Assembly: GCF_021249345.1 (NCBI RefSeq)
Contig: NZ_CP089588.1
Location: 310,001-374,000 of the forward strand
From: Halobacterium wangiae
Lineage (GTDB): Archaea > Halobacteriota > Halobacteria > Halobacteriales > Halobacteriaceae
Direction of reading: 5' to 3'
Length of the DNA: 64,000 nucleotides
The first letter of the stretch is position 1; each line of letters begins with the position of its first letter. Both the position numbers and the translations under genes were made by a program. Positions 52,246 through 61,538 of this stretch are shown piece after piece. The notes beneath the pieces are model-generated. The model did not search any database. It saw only the letters and a program-made list of their open reading frames with translations, and was not told the origin of the DNA.

Positions 52246-53040
52246 ATGAGCGACGAGTACGCGAGCGTCGCAGAGCGTGCCGCCCGCGAGGGGAGCGAGG
52301 TGGCGCTGGCGGCGTTCCGCACCGACATCGACGTGGAGACGAAGTCGGGGAAGACGGACGTCGTGACCCAGGCCGACCGGAGCGCCCAGCGCCGCGTCAT
52401 CGAGGTCATCCGCGAGACGCACCTCGAGGACGCCATCGTCGGCGAGGAGGACGACGAACTGAAGACCGTCCCCGAGTCGGGCGCTGCGTGGGTCATCGAC
52501 CCCATCGACGGGACGAACAACTTCGTGCGGGACACCCAGGTGTGGGCGACGTCCGTCGCCGCCGTCGAGGACGGCGAGTGTCTCGCCGCGGCGAACGTCA
52601 TGCCCGCGCTCGGCGACGTCTACGTCTCGGACGACGAGGCCGTCACGCTGAACGGCGAGTCCGTCACGGTCAGCGAGAAGACGGACCCGGAGACGTTCGT
52701 CGTCGCGCCGACCATCTGGTGGGACTTCGACCGGCGCGACGAGTACGCCAACGCCTGCCGCGCCATCGTCGAGCGCTTCGGCGACATGCGACGCTACGGG
52801 TGTGCGCAGGCCGTGCTCTCGATGGTCGCCAGCGGCCAGCTCGAGGCCACCGTCACGAACGTCGAGGTGAACGCCTGGGACAGCGTCGCGGGCGTCCACA
52901 TGGTCCGGCAGGCCGGCGGCGTCGTCACGGACGTGCACGGCGACCGCTGGGTGCCCGGCTGCACCGGCCTCGTCGCGTCGAACGGCGAGGCCCACGACGC
53001 CGTGCTCGCCGCCGCTCGGGAGATACGGCCGGAAGGGTAA
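52246..53040 (+). CDS. Inositol monophosphatase-family phosphatase
   Basis: Mg-dependent phosphatase of the IMPase/FBPase type, 264 residues. Metal-site motifs are GEEDDEL, the signature DPIDGTNNFVRDTQVWATSV and, near the end, NVEVNAWDSVAGVHMVRQAG. In archaea such enzymes act on inositol phosphate or fructose 1,6-bisphosphate; the substrate is not fixed here. It starts 51 nt after the flavoprotein gene and precedes an Lrp-type regulator by 32 nt. Confidence 0.9.
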   Translation: MSDEYASVAERAAREGSEVALAAFRTDIDVETKSGKTDVVTQADRSAQRRVIEVIRETHLEDAIVGEEDDELKTVPESGAAWVIDPIDGTNNFVRDTQVWATSVAAVEDGECLAAANVMPALGDVYVSDDEAVTLNGESVTVSEKTDPETFVVAPTIWWDFDRRDEYANACRAIVERFGDMRRYGCAQAVLSMVASGQLEATVTNVEVNAWDSVAGVHMVRQAGGVVTDVHGDRWVPGCTGLVASNGEAHDAVLAAAREIRPEG

Positions 53041-53072
53041 CCGTATTGGGGGTTCGCCCCACGACTACGGGT

Positions 53073-53522
53073 ATGGAACTCGACGACACGGACCGCGCGA
53101 TCCTCCGCGCACTCCAGACGAACGCGCGGAAGCCGTTCAGCGAGATCGCCCGCGAGATAGAGATGTCCAGCGCGACCGTCCACGACCGCGTCAACCGCAT
53201 GGAGGAGGCGGGCGTCATCCGCGGCTACCACGCCGACGTCGACCCGAAGGCCGCCGGCTTCGGTACCTCCGCCATCGTCGGCCTGCGCGTCGAACAGGGC
53301 CGCGAGGACGAAACGCTCGACCGACTCGCCGAGATCGACGGCGTCCAGGAGGTGAACCTCACCACCGGCGAGTGGGACATCATCCTCCGCGTCGTCGCCG
53401 AGAACACCGACAAACTCCGCGAACTCATGTTCGAGCGCATCGCCAACATGGACGGGTTCGCGCGCTCCCAGACGATGGTCGTCCTCGGCACCGAGTACGA
53501 GTCCAAGGAACTCCCCCTCTGA
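53073..53522 (+). CDS. Lrp/AsnC-family transcriptional regulator
   Basis: Protein of 149 residues. The N-terminal helix-turn-helix (LDDTDRAILRALQTNARKPF, then EIEMSSATVHDRVNRMEEAG) is joined to a C-terminal RAM/AsnC ligand-binding domain (IVGLRVEQGREDETLDRLAE). These form octamers that sense amino acids. An intact example with its own start at 53073. Possible targets include the adjacent phosphatase, but nothing in the sequence proves it. Confidence 0.93.
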   Translation: MELDDTDRAILRALQTNARKPFSEIAREIEMSSATVHDRVNRMEEAGVIRGYHADVDPKAAGFGTSAIVGLRVEQGREDETLDRLAEIDGVQEVNLTTGEWDIILRVVAENTDKLRELMFERIANMDGFARSQTMVVLGTEYESKELPL

Positions 53523-53580
53523 GCGCCCGTGGACGACCGGAACCGCAACCATAAAACCCTCACCGACCCGGACTGGGAAC

Positions 53581-54720
53581 ATGAGCTTCCCCGAAACCGG
53601 CCGCGAACGGACGTGGACTGCGGCCGTCGTCGCGGTTCTGGTCGCCCTCGTCGGCGGTTCGCTGCTGTTCCGTGACACCGTCTACGGCGGCTTCGTCTGG
53701 CAGTACTTCTGGGGCCCGGTGTACGCCGACGCGCAGGGCGCGCGGTGCGCCGTCTGGAACGGCGGCAACGTCGAGTTGCTGTTCAACAACGCCGCGTGTG
53801 CGTCCGCCGCCGAGCCGGTCGCCTACCCGGGCTACACCCTCGTCTCCGAGGCCGGCTACGCAATCACGCTACTGGCGTCGCTCATCGGCGTCTCCTTCCT
53901 CCTTGACCGACTGCGCGTCGCCGAGAGGACGACGTTCCTCTACGCGCTGTTCCCGTTCGTCCTGCTCGGCGGTGCGCTCCGCGTCGTCGAGGACGCGAAC
54001 AACGCGGCCGAACTGTTCGGGAACACCGAGCCGTTCCTCGGCTACCCGCTGAACGCGCTCATCATCAGCCCGGTCATCTACTTCGTGATGTTCGCGATCA
54101 CCCTCACGGTACTCGTCGCTGCCGTCTTCCTCGCACGCCGCACCGACATCACCGACGACTACCACCGACCGCTGGCTGCTACCGGGACCGTCCTCCTCGC
54201 GGCGACTATCCTCGGGCTGGGCTACCTCGCGGCGACCCGGGACTACGTCTCGTTCATCCCCGTGTTCACCGTGCTCACGCTGGGGCTGGCTACGGTCATC
54301 ACGGGCGCCGTCTGGTGGTTCGTCCCCCGTTCGCTCCCGACCGTCTACAGCGGCACCGAGCGCGTCGGAGCCCTCATCCTCTGGGGGCACGCCGTCGACG
54401 GCGTCGCGAACGTCCTCGGCCTCGACTGGGGAGCCGAACTCGGCTACCCGAGAGGCGACCTCGGCTCCAAACACCCGCTCAACCAGTACATCGTCGACTT
54501 CACGCACGGCGTCCTCCCCGAGTCGGTCATCCACTACACCGGCGACACGTGGCCGTTCATCGTCGTGAAGGTCCTCGCCGTCCTCCTCGTGCTCTCGCTG
54601 TTCGACGAGGAACTCCGGGAGGAGGCACCGCGGTACTTCACGCTCATGCTCGTCGCCGTCCTCGCAGTCGGCCTCGGTCCCGGCACCCGCGACATGCTGC
54701 GTGCAACCTTCGGCATCTAG
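53581..54720 (+). CDS. DUF63 family membrane protein
   Basis: Archaeal integral membrane protein of 379 residues with about nine to ten hydrophobic segments. Features include LLFRDTVYGGFVWQYFWGPV near the N terminus, FVLLGGALRVVEDANNAAEL and LILWGHAVDGVANVLGLDWG, motifs seen in DUF63. The function is unknown. A CCATAAAAC box lies about 30 nt before the ATG at 53581. Confidence 0.85.
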   Translation: MSFPETGRERTWTAAVVAVLVALVGGSLLFRDTVYGGFVWQYFWGPVYADAQGARCAVWNGGNVELLFNNAACASAAEPVAYPGYTLVSEAGYAITLLASLIGVSFLLDRLRVAERTTFLYALFPFVLLGGALRVVEDANNAAELFGNTEPFLGYPLNALIISPVIYFVMFAITLTVLVAAVFLARRTDITDDYHRPLAATGTVLLAATILGLGYLAATRDYVSFIPVFTVLTLGLATVITGAVWWFVPRSLPTVYSGTERVGALILWGHAVDGVANVLGLDWGAELGYPRGDLGSKHPLNQYIVDFTHGVLPESVIHYTGDTWPFIVVKVLAVLLVLSLFDEELREEAPRYFTLMLVAVLAVGLGPGTRDMLRATFGI

Positions 54721-55008
54721 AGACGTCTCTTTTGCTGCACTCGCTCGGGCACTGAAGCGCCCTCGCTCGCCGGCGAAAGCTACGCTAGAAGCCGTCGGCA
54801 CCCCCTACCGGAGGTTCGTTCGGCCGCTGCTCACTCACTTCGTTCGCAGCGCGAACCGCTCGCTCGTGGATGCTAGCCACTACCGGCTGCGTAGATTCAA
54901 ATAGCAGGCCGGAACCAACCCCGCGCGTGACCACCTGACAGCCGGCCGGTGCGTACGGACCCGGAACGGCGGCACTACGCACCGGTGCAGCTACGCCGCC
55001 TGCTCGCC
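54721..55008. repeat. Noncoding short-repeat segment
   Basis: No gene seen. It holds GCACTCGCTCGGGCACTGAAGCGCCC, GCTCACTCACTTCGTTCGCAGCGCGAACCGCTCGC and similar short complementary words, and GAAAGCTACGCTAGAAG, which shares AAAGCTACGCTA with the 15.8-kb patch. The elp3 stop is at the right end. Resembles the other two repeat patches in the window. Confidence 0.55.
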
Positions 55009-56658
55009 CTACCGGAGCCGCTTGCTGACGTACGGCCCGTCCTGGTAGTAGCCGAGCTTCTCCTTGTAGTACTGGCGTGCGCCGATGCCCGAGATGACCG
55101 AGAGCTTCTCGAAGCCGGCGTCGGCGGCCATTTCCTCGGCACGCTCCATCAGGCGGCGGCCGAAGCCCTGGTGCTGGTGCTGGCCGTCCGCGGTGTCGTC
55201 CCCCACGCCGACTTCGCCGCCGTAGACGTGGAGTTCACGGAGGAGCGCCGCGTTCTCCAGTTCACGGCGCACCGGATCGTTCGGGTAGCGGAGGCGCGCG
55301 AACCCGACGAGGAGGTCGCGGTCGAAGTCCTCGAAGCTGATGAAGTGCTCCGTGCCGCCCGCGGCGTCGTAGGTCAGTACGTCGAGTTCGACGTCCTGTG
55401 GCTCCTCGTCGTTCATCCCGGCTTCCCGGCAGCGGATGCACTCGCAGGTGTAGCCGTGTTCGTCCATCCGCTGGCGGGCGAGCTGTCGGAGGTTCGACTT
55501 CCAGACGCCGGCGTCGATGTGGTCCGCGGGGATGTCCCGCTGGACGCGCTGGAGGCGCGTGTAGCGCGGGATCATCTCCTTGATCTCGGCGACCAGCTCG
55601 GCGGCTTCCTCGTTCTGGAGCGGCTGGAACTCCTCGTTGCGCCACATGTCGTACGTGACGGTGTCGCGGACGACCAGCGTCGGGTAGATCTTGAGGTAGT
55701 CCGGCTTCCACTGCTCGTCCTCGAAGATCCGCCGGAAGTCCTCCAGACACATCTCCTCGGTCATCCCGGGCTGGCCGGGCATCATGTGGAAGCCGACCTT
55801 GAACGCCGCGTCGCGGAGCCGACGGTTGGCGTCGATGGAGGCCTGCACGCCGTGCCCGCGGTGCATCTCGCGGTTGATGCGCTCGTAGGTCGTCTGCACC
55901 CCGACCTCGACCTTCGTACCGCCGAGGTCCAGCATCCGGTCCACCTGTTCGGGGTCACACCAGTCGGGCTTCGTCTCGAACGTCGTCCCGATGTTCCGGA
56001 TGTCGCCGTACTCGTTCTCCGCGATGACGTCCTCCAGGTAGCTGAACTCGTACTCTCCGGGGTCCTGGGCGAACGACTCGCCCTCGGCGGGCCGGGGGTC
56101 GGCGTCGAGGTCGTAGTCGTTCATCGCCTCGAGCGCGCGCTTCACGAACCACTCCTGGTAGTCGTGGCTGCGCGCGGTCATCGTCCCGCCCATCAGGATG
56201 AGTTCGACCTTGTCCACGGGGTGGCCGATCTCCCGGAGCTGGTGGAGGCGCAGCGTCACCTGTCCGTACGGGTCGTAGTCGTTCTGCACGCCGCGGGCCG
56301 CTGCGGGCTCGTGGCCGGTGTAGGACTGACTGGACGAGAACTCCGAAGCGGGGCCGCCCGGACAGTAGAGGCACTTCCCGTGCGGGCACATGTGCGGACT
56401 CGTCATGATGGCGACGGGGGTCACACCCGACGCCGTCCGCACCGGCTTGCGCTGGAGGACCTCCTCCAGTTCCTCGCGGCGGCCGTCGGGCGCGAAGTCC
56501 AGCAGCTCGGAGTGCTTGGGCACCTTCGCCGCGGAGTGCTCCGAGCAGACGTCCAGTTTCGCGCTCTCGACGTCGTCGCGGCCGACGTCGCCCTCGAGGA
56601 TCCGCTGGACGAGCGCCTCGCAGGCTGCCGCGAACGCGCCGTCGGCGTCGCTACTCAT
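55009..56658 (-). CDS. elp3: Elp3-type tRNA uridine(34) carboxymethyl-modifying enzyme
   Basis: Radical SAM plus GNAT enzyme that modifies wobble uridine. Of 549 residues, the radical SAM cluster Cys91, Cys96 and Cys99 lies in MCPHGKCLYCPGGPASEF; HGVQASIDANRRLRDAAFK and GFHMMPGQPGM follow, then CECIRC (zinc) near 405-410. The C-terminal GNAT domain has QHQGFGRRLMERAEEMAADA. Archaeal Elp3 acts alone without the other Elongator subunits. ATG at 56658. Confidence 0.94.
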   Translation of the reverse strand: MSSDADGAFAAACEALVQRILEGDVGRDDVESAKLDVCSEHSAAKVPKHSELLDFAPDGRREELEEVLQRKPVRTASGVTPVAIMTSPHMCPHGKCLYCPGGPASEFSSSQSYTGHEPAAARGVQNDYDPYGQVTLRLHQLREIGHPVDKVELILMGGTMTARSHDYQEWFVKRALEAMNDYDLDADPRPAEGESFAQDPGEYEFSYLEDVIAENEYGDIRNIGTTFETKPDWCDPEQVDRMLDLGGTKVEVGVQTTYERINREMHRGHGVQASIDANRRLRDAAFKVGFHMMPGQPGMTEEMCLEDFRRIFEDEQWKPDYLKIYPTLVVRDTVTYDMWRNEEFQPLQNEEAAELVAEIKEMIPRYTRLQRVQRDIPADHIDAGVWKSNLRQLARQRMDEHGYTCECIRCREAGMNDEEPQDVELDVLTYDAAGGTEHFISFEDFDRDLLVGFARLRYPNDPVRRELENAALLRELHVYGGEVGVGDDTADGQHQHQGFGRRLMERAEEMAADAGFEKLSVISGIGARQYYKEKLGYYQDGPYVSKRLR

Positions 56659-56709
56659 TGCGCGAAGGAAGCAGTCGAGAGCGAAAAAGCGTGTCGTTGC
56701 GACCGCAGC

Positions 56710-58845
56710 TTACGCGAGCTGGTCCGCGATCCCGGAGACGACGGCGTCGACGACGGCCGCCTGTTCGCCCGAGAGGAACTCGATGCGGCCGTCGCGGGCG
56801 CCGCGGGTCAGGACGCCGGCTTCCGGGAGTTCCTCGGCGATGCGCCCGCCGACCGCGCGCACGTCCACCGAGTCGTCGCTGCGGACGCGGAGTTCGTCGC
56901 CGCTGACGCCGACGAGCACGTCCGCGCGGTCGTTCCGGCGGTGGAGCGCGTCGAGCAGCAGGTCGACCGGCGGGAAGTCGTACTGGTGGGTGTAGTCGTC
57001 GACGTCGAGCACTTCGAAGGTGACGCCGTTCTCGCCGCGCACCCGGAGGTGGGGCTCGGCGGTCGCGAGTTCGGTGTCGAGGCGCTCGCGGAACTGCGCG
57101 GAGACGTGCGTGATGAGCGAGTCGTCGGCCTCGCCCCACAGCAGGTCGCTGATGAGTTCGCGCTTGTCCTCGTAGGACTGGTAGAACGCCTCCAGTGCGA
57201 TGGCGTCCCGGAGGTTCTCCAGGGTCTCGCGGCTGTAGTCAGTCGTGTCGGCGAGGTCGGCGTACGCGGCCGGCAGCTCCTCCCAGTAGGCGACCGCGGG
57301 GAGGTGGTAGAGGTCCTCGCGCACGTCGTCGTTGACGAACGCGGCGAGCTGCGCGCCGAGTGCGCCCGTGTTGACGGGGTCCTCGCCGGCGTCGGTGGGA
57401 CTGACAAGGACGTCTGCGCCCGCGGCCTCGTCGGTGTAGCCGCCGTCGACGGCGACCGTGTCCACGTCGTACATGTCGAGCAGGTCGATGGCGTCCGTGG
57501 ACTCGCTGGTGGAGCCGGCGCCGACGAGCACGAACAGTGGGTGCTTCTCGTCGTGGCGTTCGGCGGCTTCGAGCATGTCCGTCACGTCGCCCGTCGCGTC
57601 GTCGATGGTGTAGAACGCGTCGTCGAGCGGGCGGCGGTCGACGTAGTGGTACTCGGCGTCAGATCGTGCGTGCTTCTCGCGGATGAGCGGGAGGAGCGCG
57701 CGCTCGATGGCGGTGCCGGCGACGTACCCCTCGACGGTTGTGGTGTGGCGGACGATGACCGGGCGGGAGTCGACGACCGCGCGGCGGATGGCCGTCGCGG
57801 CGTCCACGAGGTCGTCGTGGATCGCCTCGACCGCCGGGTCGTCGGCGAGCAGTTCGGTGACGTTGGGGCTGGCCTCCTCGGTGAGTGCGTCCTCCATGCG
57901 GGTGGAGACGTCGTCGGCTGCCTGTCCGTCGAGGACGGTCAGGTCCTCGGTCTCGACCTGCAGTTCGCCGCGGCGGCGTTCGACGTCGCCGACGATGCGG
58001 ACGACGTCGCCCGCGTCGGTCTCGGGGTACGCGCGAACGCCTGCCTCGACGAACGCCGCGCAGTCGACGGTGCCGGTCTCGTCGGCGAGTTCGAACACGG
58101 TCGGGCCGCTGGTCTGGCGCGCGCTCGTGATCTCGCCCTCGACGGCGACGCGCTCGTCGACGTGGTCGGCGAGGTCGGCGATGGAGACCCGCTGTGGGGC
58201 CTCTTCGGCGGACGTCTCGTCTGTGTCGTCGGCCTCCGCGTCGGCGGCCGGCGCTTCCTCGTCGGGTTCGCTCTCGGCAGGTTCGCTCTCGGCGGACTCC
58301 GCGTCGTCGTCCTCGCCGAACTCGAACTCGTTGGCGTCGTCGGCGACCGGCGTGCCGCCGTCGGCCGTCTCCGTCTCCGAGTCGGCGTCCGCCTGGGTCG
58401 CGTCGGCCGACTCGTCGGTCTCGGCCGGGTCGGCTGCTGCGTCGTCGCTGTCGTCTTCGTCAGGGAGTTCGGCGTTCGACTCGGCGCTCGGGTCGTCGAC
58501 GAGGTGGCCCCGGAAGTCGCGCTCGGTCTGTCGGATGGACCAGCCGAGGTCGACGTTGCCGTTGTCGTGGACGCCCGTCACCTGGACGTAGACCTCGTCG
58601 CCGGCGTCCCAGTCGAGGGACTCGACGCGGCCGGGAACTTCGCTACGGTGGAGCAGCCCGGTGACGTTGTCGCCGATGTCGACGAAGACGCCGAACTCGG
58701 CGAACCCGTCGACACTCCCGCGGTAGAAGCGGCCGGACGTCAACTGGTTGGGGGACCGTCCTCGGAACTCGAACGCGACGTCTTCTTCGTGCGTGTCACA
58801 GATGCGGCCGTCGGTGGAGGCGCCGCAGACAATACATGAACCCAT
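56710..58845 (-). CDS. Zinc-finger/S1/OB/DHH (RecJ-like) protein with degenerate active site
   Basis: Protein of 711 residues. A short zinc finger (CIVCGASTDGRICDTH) begins it, then an S1 domain (FYRGSVDGFAEFGVFVDIGD), an acidic linker of about 90 residues, an OB-fold (VAVEGEITSARQTSGPTVFE) and a RecJ-like DHH region from about 330. In the last, the motif expected to read H-x-D-x-D-G is RHTTTVEGYVAG, the DAGS position is VGAGSTSESTDA, and the DHH position is VAVDGGYTDE. The metal-binding Asp and His are therefore missing. It probably binds single-stranded nucleic acid without cutting it. ATG at 58845 preferred over 58851. A GTTTACG element lies about 25-31 nt upstream. Confidence 0.82.
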   Translation of the reverse strand: MGSCIVCGASTDGRICDTHEEDVAFEFRGRSPNQLTSGRFYRGSVDGFAEFGVFVDIGDNVTGLLHRSEVPGRVESLDWDAGDEVYVQVTGVHDNGNVDLGWSIRQTERDFRGHLVDDPSAESNAELPDEDDSDDAAADPAETDESADATQADADSETETADGGTPVADDANEFEFGEDDDAESAESEPAESEPDEEAPAADAEADDTDETSAEEAPQRVSIADLADHVDERVAVEGEITSARQTSGPTVFELADETGTVDCAAFVEAGVRAYPETDAGDVVRIVGDVERRRGELQVETEDLTVLDGQAADDVSTRMEDALTEEASPNVTELLADDPAVEAIHDDLVDAATAIRRAVVDSRPVIVRHTTTVEGYVAGTAIERALLPLIREKHARSDAEYHYVDRRPLDDAFYTIDDATGDVTDMLEAAERHDEKHPLFVLVGAGSTSESTDAIDLLDMYDVDTVAVDGGYTDEAAGADVLVSPTDAGEDPVNTGALGAQLAAFVNDDVREDLYHLPAVAYWEELPAAYADLADTTDYSRETLENLRDAIALEAFYQSYEDKRELISDLLWGEADDSLITHVSAQFRERLDTELATAEPHLRVRGENGVTFEVLDVDDYTHQYDFPPVDLLLDALHRRNDRADVLVGVSGDELRVRSDDSVDVRAVGGRIAEELPEAGVLTRGARDGRIEFLSGEQAAVVDAVVSGIADQLA

Positions 58846-58901
58846 TTGCATGGAGAAAGCGCACGCTCCCGTAAACGATTATCGAAAGTCGGGCGCGCGC
58901 G

Positions 58902-59186
58902 TCACTCGAAGACTGGGCTGTCGTCTTCCAGCGATTCGACGTCCGCCACGACGTCGCGGACGTCCTCGGGGAACAGCGCGACCTGCACCTCGTTGCCGGA
59001 CTTGTCCTCGAAGACGAGTTTGACGCGTTTGTCACCGAACTCGCGGGCCCGCGCGTCGTTGACGTCGAACAGTTTCACGTCCGCGCGCTTGTTCGACGGA
59101 CCGACGTTCTTGATGGCGCCGTCCTTCAGTTCGATCATGAACTCCGAGAGGTTGACGTTGAGCACGCTCGGCAGTTCGTGGCCCAC
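58902..59186 (-). CDS. Hypothetical 94-residue protein
   Basis: Unrecognised protein read from a GTG at 59186 (VGHELPSVLNVNLSEFMIEL). It is acidic, with alternating strands (KRVKLVFEDKSGNEVQVALF), and no cysteine or membrane segment. It begins 3 nt after the stop of the YIP1-like membrane gene, so it is the second gene of that pair. It lies 57 nt upstream of the RecJ-like gene on the same strand. Confidence 0.7.
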   Translation of the reverse strand: MGHELPSVLNVNLSEFMIELKDGAIKNVGPSNKRADVKLFDVNDARAREFGDKRVKLVFEDKSGNEVQVALFPEDVRDVVADVESLEDDSPVFE

Positions 59187-59189
59187 CGA

Positions 59190-59798
59190 CTAAAGTGCGA
59201 GTGCGGGAGCGACGACCCCGACGAGTTCGGCGGTCGCGGCGAACCAGCCGAACCCGGACCCGAACGCGAGCACGCCGGGGACGACGGCGGCGGCGAAGGC
59301 CCGCGGGAGCGAGAGGTCGTGGACGACGCTCGTCCCGAGGACGAGCAGGCCGAACGCCCAGAGGCCACAGACGACCGTCACGAGGGGGACGGAGACGCCG
59401 ACGAACGCGCAGGGGGCGGCGGCGTAGGCGAGCACCTGTACCGTCTCGCTGACGCCGCCGCGCTCGGGCGCGAACACGACGAGTGCGAGCGTCTCCAGTG
59501 CGGACAGCGCGTGGATTGCCGCGGGGGTGACGAGCAGTACCGCCAGCGACACCGTGAGCGCGGCCGCGAGCCACGGCGCCGTCGGGAACTCGAGGGCGGC
59601 CCCGGGCACGACCGCCATCCGAGTCGACTCCTCGACGAGGACGACGGCCATCCCGAAGACGAGCCCGGGCGCCTGGTCGCCCGGCGAGACCGCCTCCTCG
59701 AAGAACGTCCGCGGGTTCACGAGCACCTGCGTGAACGACTTGGCGAGCCCCACCGGCCCGCGCTCGCGGCCGCCCTCCGGTTCGACCCAGGTCGTCAT
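59190..59798 (-). CDS. YIP1-family membrane protein
   Basis: Protein of 202 residues. A soluble N terminus containing FTQVLVNPRTFFEEAVSPGD, typical of YIP1-type proteins, precedes five membrane segments (VLLVTPAAIHALSALETLAL, VQVLAYAAAPCAFVGVSVPL and others). The function in archaea is unknown. ATG at 59798, one base from the thymidine kinase stop, so it lies in the same leftward string. Confidence 0.8.
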   Translation of the reverse strand: MTTWVEPEGGRERGPVGLAKSFTQVLVNPRTFFEEAVSPGDQAPGLVFGMAVVLVEESTRMAVVPGAALEFPTAPWLAAALTVSLAVLLVTPAAIHALSALETLALVVFAPERGGVSETVQVLAYAAAPCAFVGVSVPLVTVVCGLWAFGLLVLGTSVVHDLSLPRAFAAAVVPGVLAFGSGFGWFAATAELVGVVAPALAL

Positions 59799-59799
59799 C

Positions 59800-60387
59800 T
59801 CAGGCGCGTTCGACGACGTGGCAGTTCCGGCAGCGCGCCTCGTAGGACTCCTCTGCGCCCACCATGATCGTCGGGTCGTCGTAGTGGGCGGGTTCGCCCT
59901 CGATGAGCCGCTGGTTCCGGGTCGCCGGCTCCCCGCACTGGGTGCAGATGGCCTGGAACTTCTCGACGTACTCGGCGACCGCCATCAGCTGTGGGATGGG
60001 GTCGAAGGGTTCCCCGCGGAACGTCTGGTCGGTGCCCGAGACGACGACGCGGCGGCCGTCCGCGGCGAGTTCCTGGCAGACCGCGACGATGTCCCCGGGG
60101 AAGAAGTTCGCCTCGTCGACGGCTACGACCTGCTCGCCGTTCAGCTGGGCCGGAATCCCCTCGACGCCGTCGGCGGTCGTATCTACGACCGTCGCCTCCC
60201 ACGTCCGGCCGGCGTGGGAGCCGAGCGTCGCCTCGCCGTACCGGTCGTCGATGGCGGGCGTGAACGCCGCGACCTCCTGGCCCGCGATCTCGGCGCGCCG
60301 GAGTCGCCGCAGTAACTCCTCGGTCTTCCCGGAGAACATCGACCCCGTGATGACCTCGACCCACCCGGAGTTCGTGATGGCGTGCAT
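59800..60387 (-). CDS. tdk: Thymidine kinase
   Basis: Salvage kinase of the type II (tetrameric) family, 195 residues. The P-loop GSMFSGKT is at 15-22, the catalytic DEANFF at 90-95, and the zinc lasso cysteines are 147, 150, 185 and 188 (CTQC and CRNC). It makes dTMP from thymidine with ATP. The YIP1-like gene starts 1 nt after its stop. Confidence 0.95.
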   Translation of the reverse strand: MHAITNSGWVEVITGSMFSGKTEELLRRLRRAEIAGQEVAAFTPAIDDRYGEATLGSHAGRTWEATVVDTTADGVEGIPAQLNGEQVVAVDEANFFPGDIVAVCQELAADGRRVVVSGTDQTFRGEPFDPIPQLMAVAEYVEKFQAICTQCGEPATRNQRLIEGEPAHYDDPTIMVGAEESYEARCRNCHVVERA

Positions 60388-60427
60388 GCCCGAAGCCGGT
60401 GCGGGCCGACGGCAAAACGCTTGCTCT

Positions 60428-61003
60428 TCAGTCGCCGCCGACGTTCTGTTCGCTCTCGAAGGAGTGGGGGTCCGGCTCGATGTTGGCGTACTGTACGACG
60501 CGGTCGCCGAGCTGTGCCACGCGGTCTTCGAGTTTCTCGTCGGTGAACTCGCCGTTCGAGACGCGGGAGGAGGCGTTCGGCACCGCAGCCTGATAGGGGA
60601 GCACCCAGGCGTCGAGTGCGCGGAGCACGGACCGCAGGTGTTCGAGCGCAGTGATGGGGAAACTCCCGCCGGCCACCGCGAGCAGACCGACGGTCTTCCC
60701 CTCGAACTCGTCGAACCCGCAGTAGTCGAGGGCGGTCTTCAGCGGCGAGGAGTAGCTCCCGTGGTACATCGGCGTGGCGAGCACGACGGCGTCGGCAGCC
60801 CGCACCCGCCGCGTGAGTTCCGCGGCGTCGCCGGGTTCGTCGTGGTCGGGGTCGTACAGAGGGAGGTCGAGGTTCCTGAGGTCGACGAGGTCGGTCTCGG
60901 CGCCGCGGTCGGCGGCGGCGTCGAGCGCCCGCCGGAGCGCGATACGGGAGACGCTGGCGTCGCGGAGACTGCCACAGACGCCGACGACGGTGGTGTCTAC
61001 CAT
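60428..61003 (-). CDS. NADPH-dependent FMN reductase
   Basis: Flavodoxin-fold reductase of 191 residues. TTVVGVCGSLRDASVSRIAL is the FMN-phosphate loop, and LATPMYHGSYSSPLKTALDY the conserved P-M-Y-H-x-x-x-S-x-x-L-K segment. The natural acceptor could be FMN, quinone or chromate. ATG at 61003; an in-frame extension upstream is unlikely. It is divergent from the universal stress gene. Confidence 0.88.
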   Translation of the reverse strand: MVDTTVVGVCGSLRDASVSRIALRRALDAAADRGAETDLVDLRNLDLPLYDPDHDEPGDAAELTRRVRAADAVVLATPMYHGSYSSPLKTALDYCGFDEFEGKTVGLLAVAGGSFPITALEHLRSVLRALDAWVLPYQAAVPNASSRVSNGEFTDEKLEDRVAQLGDRVVQYANIEPDPHSFESEQNVGGD

Positions 61004-61072
61004 ACGCCGGGAATCGGGTGCCGCCCTCAAAAGGCTACCCGCATTTATGAGGACTCAGACGAACACACGGCT

Positions 61073-61504
61073 ATGTACGACAACGTCCTCCTGACGACGG
61101 ACGGGAGCGACGCGGCGACCGCCGCGGTTCCCAACGCGATCGACCTCGCCGAGAAGTACGACGCACTGCTCCACGTGCTGTACGTCGCGGACACGACGGA
61201 GTACAGCACGGTGACTTTCGAGGACGACGTGGTCGACCCGCTCGAACAGGAGGGCAAACGCATCGTCGACGGCATCGTCGAGCAGGCCGACGAACGCGAC
61301 GTCGAGGCCGTCGGCGTCGTGATGCAGGGCGGCGTCTACGAGACGGTCCTGCAGTACGTCGACGAACAGGCCGTCGACGTCGTCGTGATGGGGACCCACG
61401 GTCGCCGCGGTCTCGGGCGGGCGCTCCTCGGCAGCGTCACCGAGCGCGTCGTCCGGACCGCAGACGTCCCCGTGCTGACGGTACGAGCAGTGGACGAGGA
61501 GTGA
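61073..61504 (+). CDS. Universal stress protein, single domain
   Basis: UspA-type protein of 143 residues. MYDNVLLTTDGSDAATAAVP begins it, and the ATP-binding signature GTHGRRGLGRALLGSVTERV is near the C terminus. CATTTATG lies about 25-31 nt before the ATG at 61073. It is probably induced by stress; no partner is fixed. Another Usp with two domains lies at 62.8 kb. Confidence 0.93.
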   Translation: MYDNVLLTTDGSDAATAAVPNAIDLAEKYDALLHVLYVADTTEYSTVTFEDDVVDPLEQEGKRIVDGIVEQADERDVEAVGVVMQGGVYETVLQYVDEQAVDVVVMGTHGRRGLGRALLGSVTERVVRTADVPVLTVRAVDEE

Positions 61505-61538
61505 CCGGACACTGCCAGAGACGCCACGCTTCGGCGTC

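Noticed and set aside
54949-58839. Open frame of 1296 codons on the plus strand
   Set aside because: It is the antisense shadow of elp3 and the RecJ-like gene, with repetitive Val/Asp/Leu composition and no motif.
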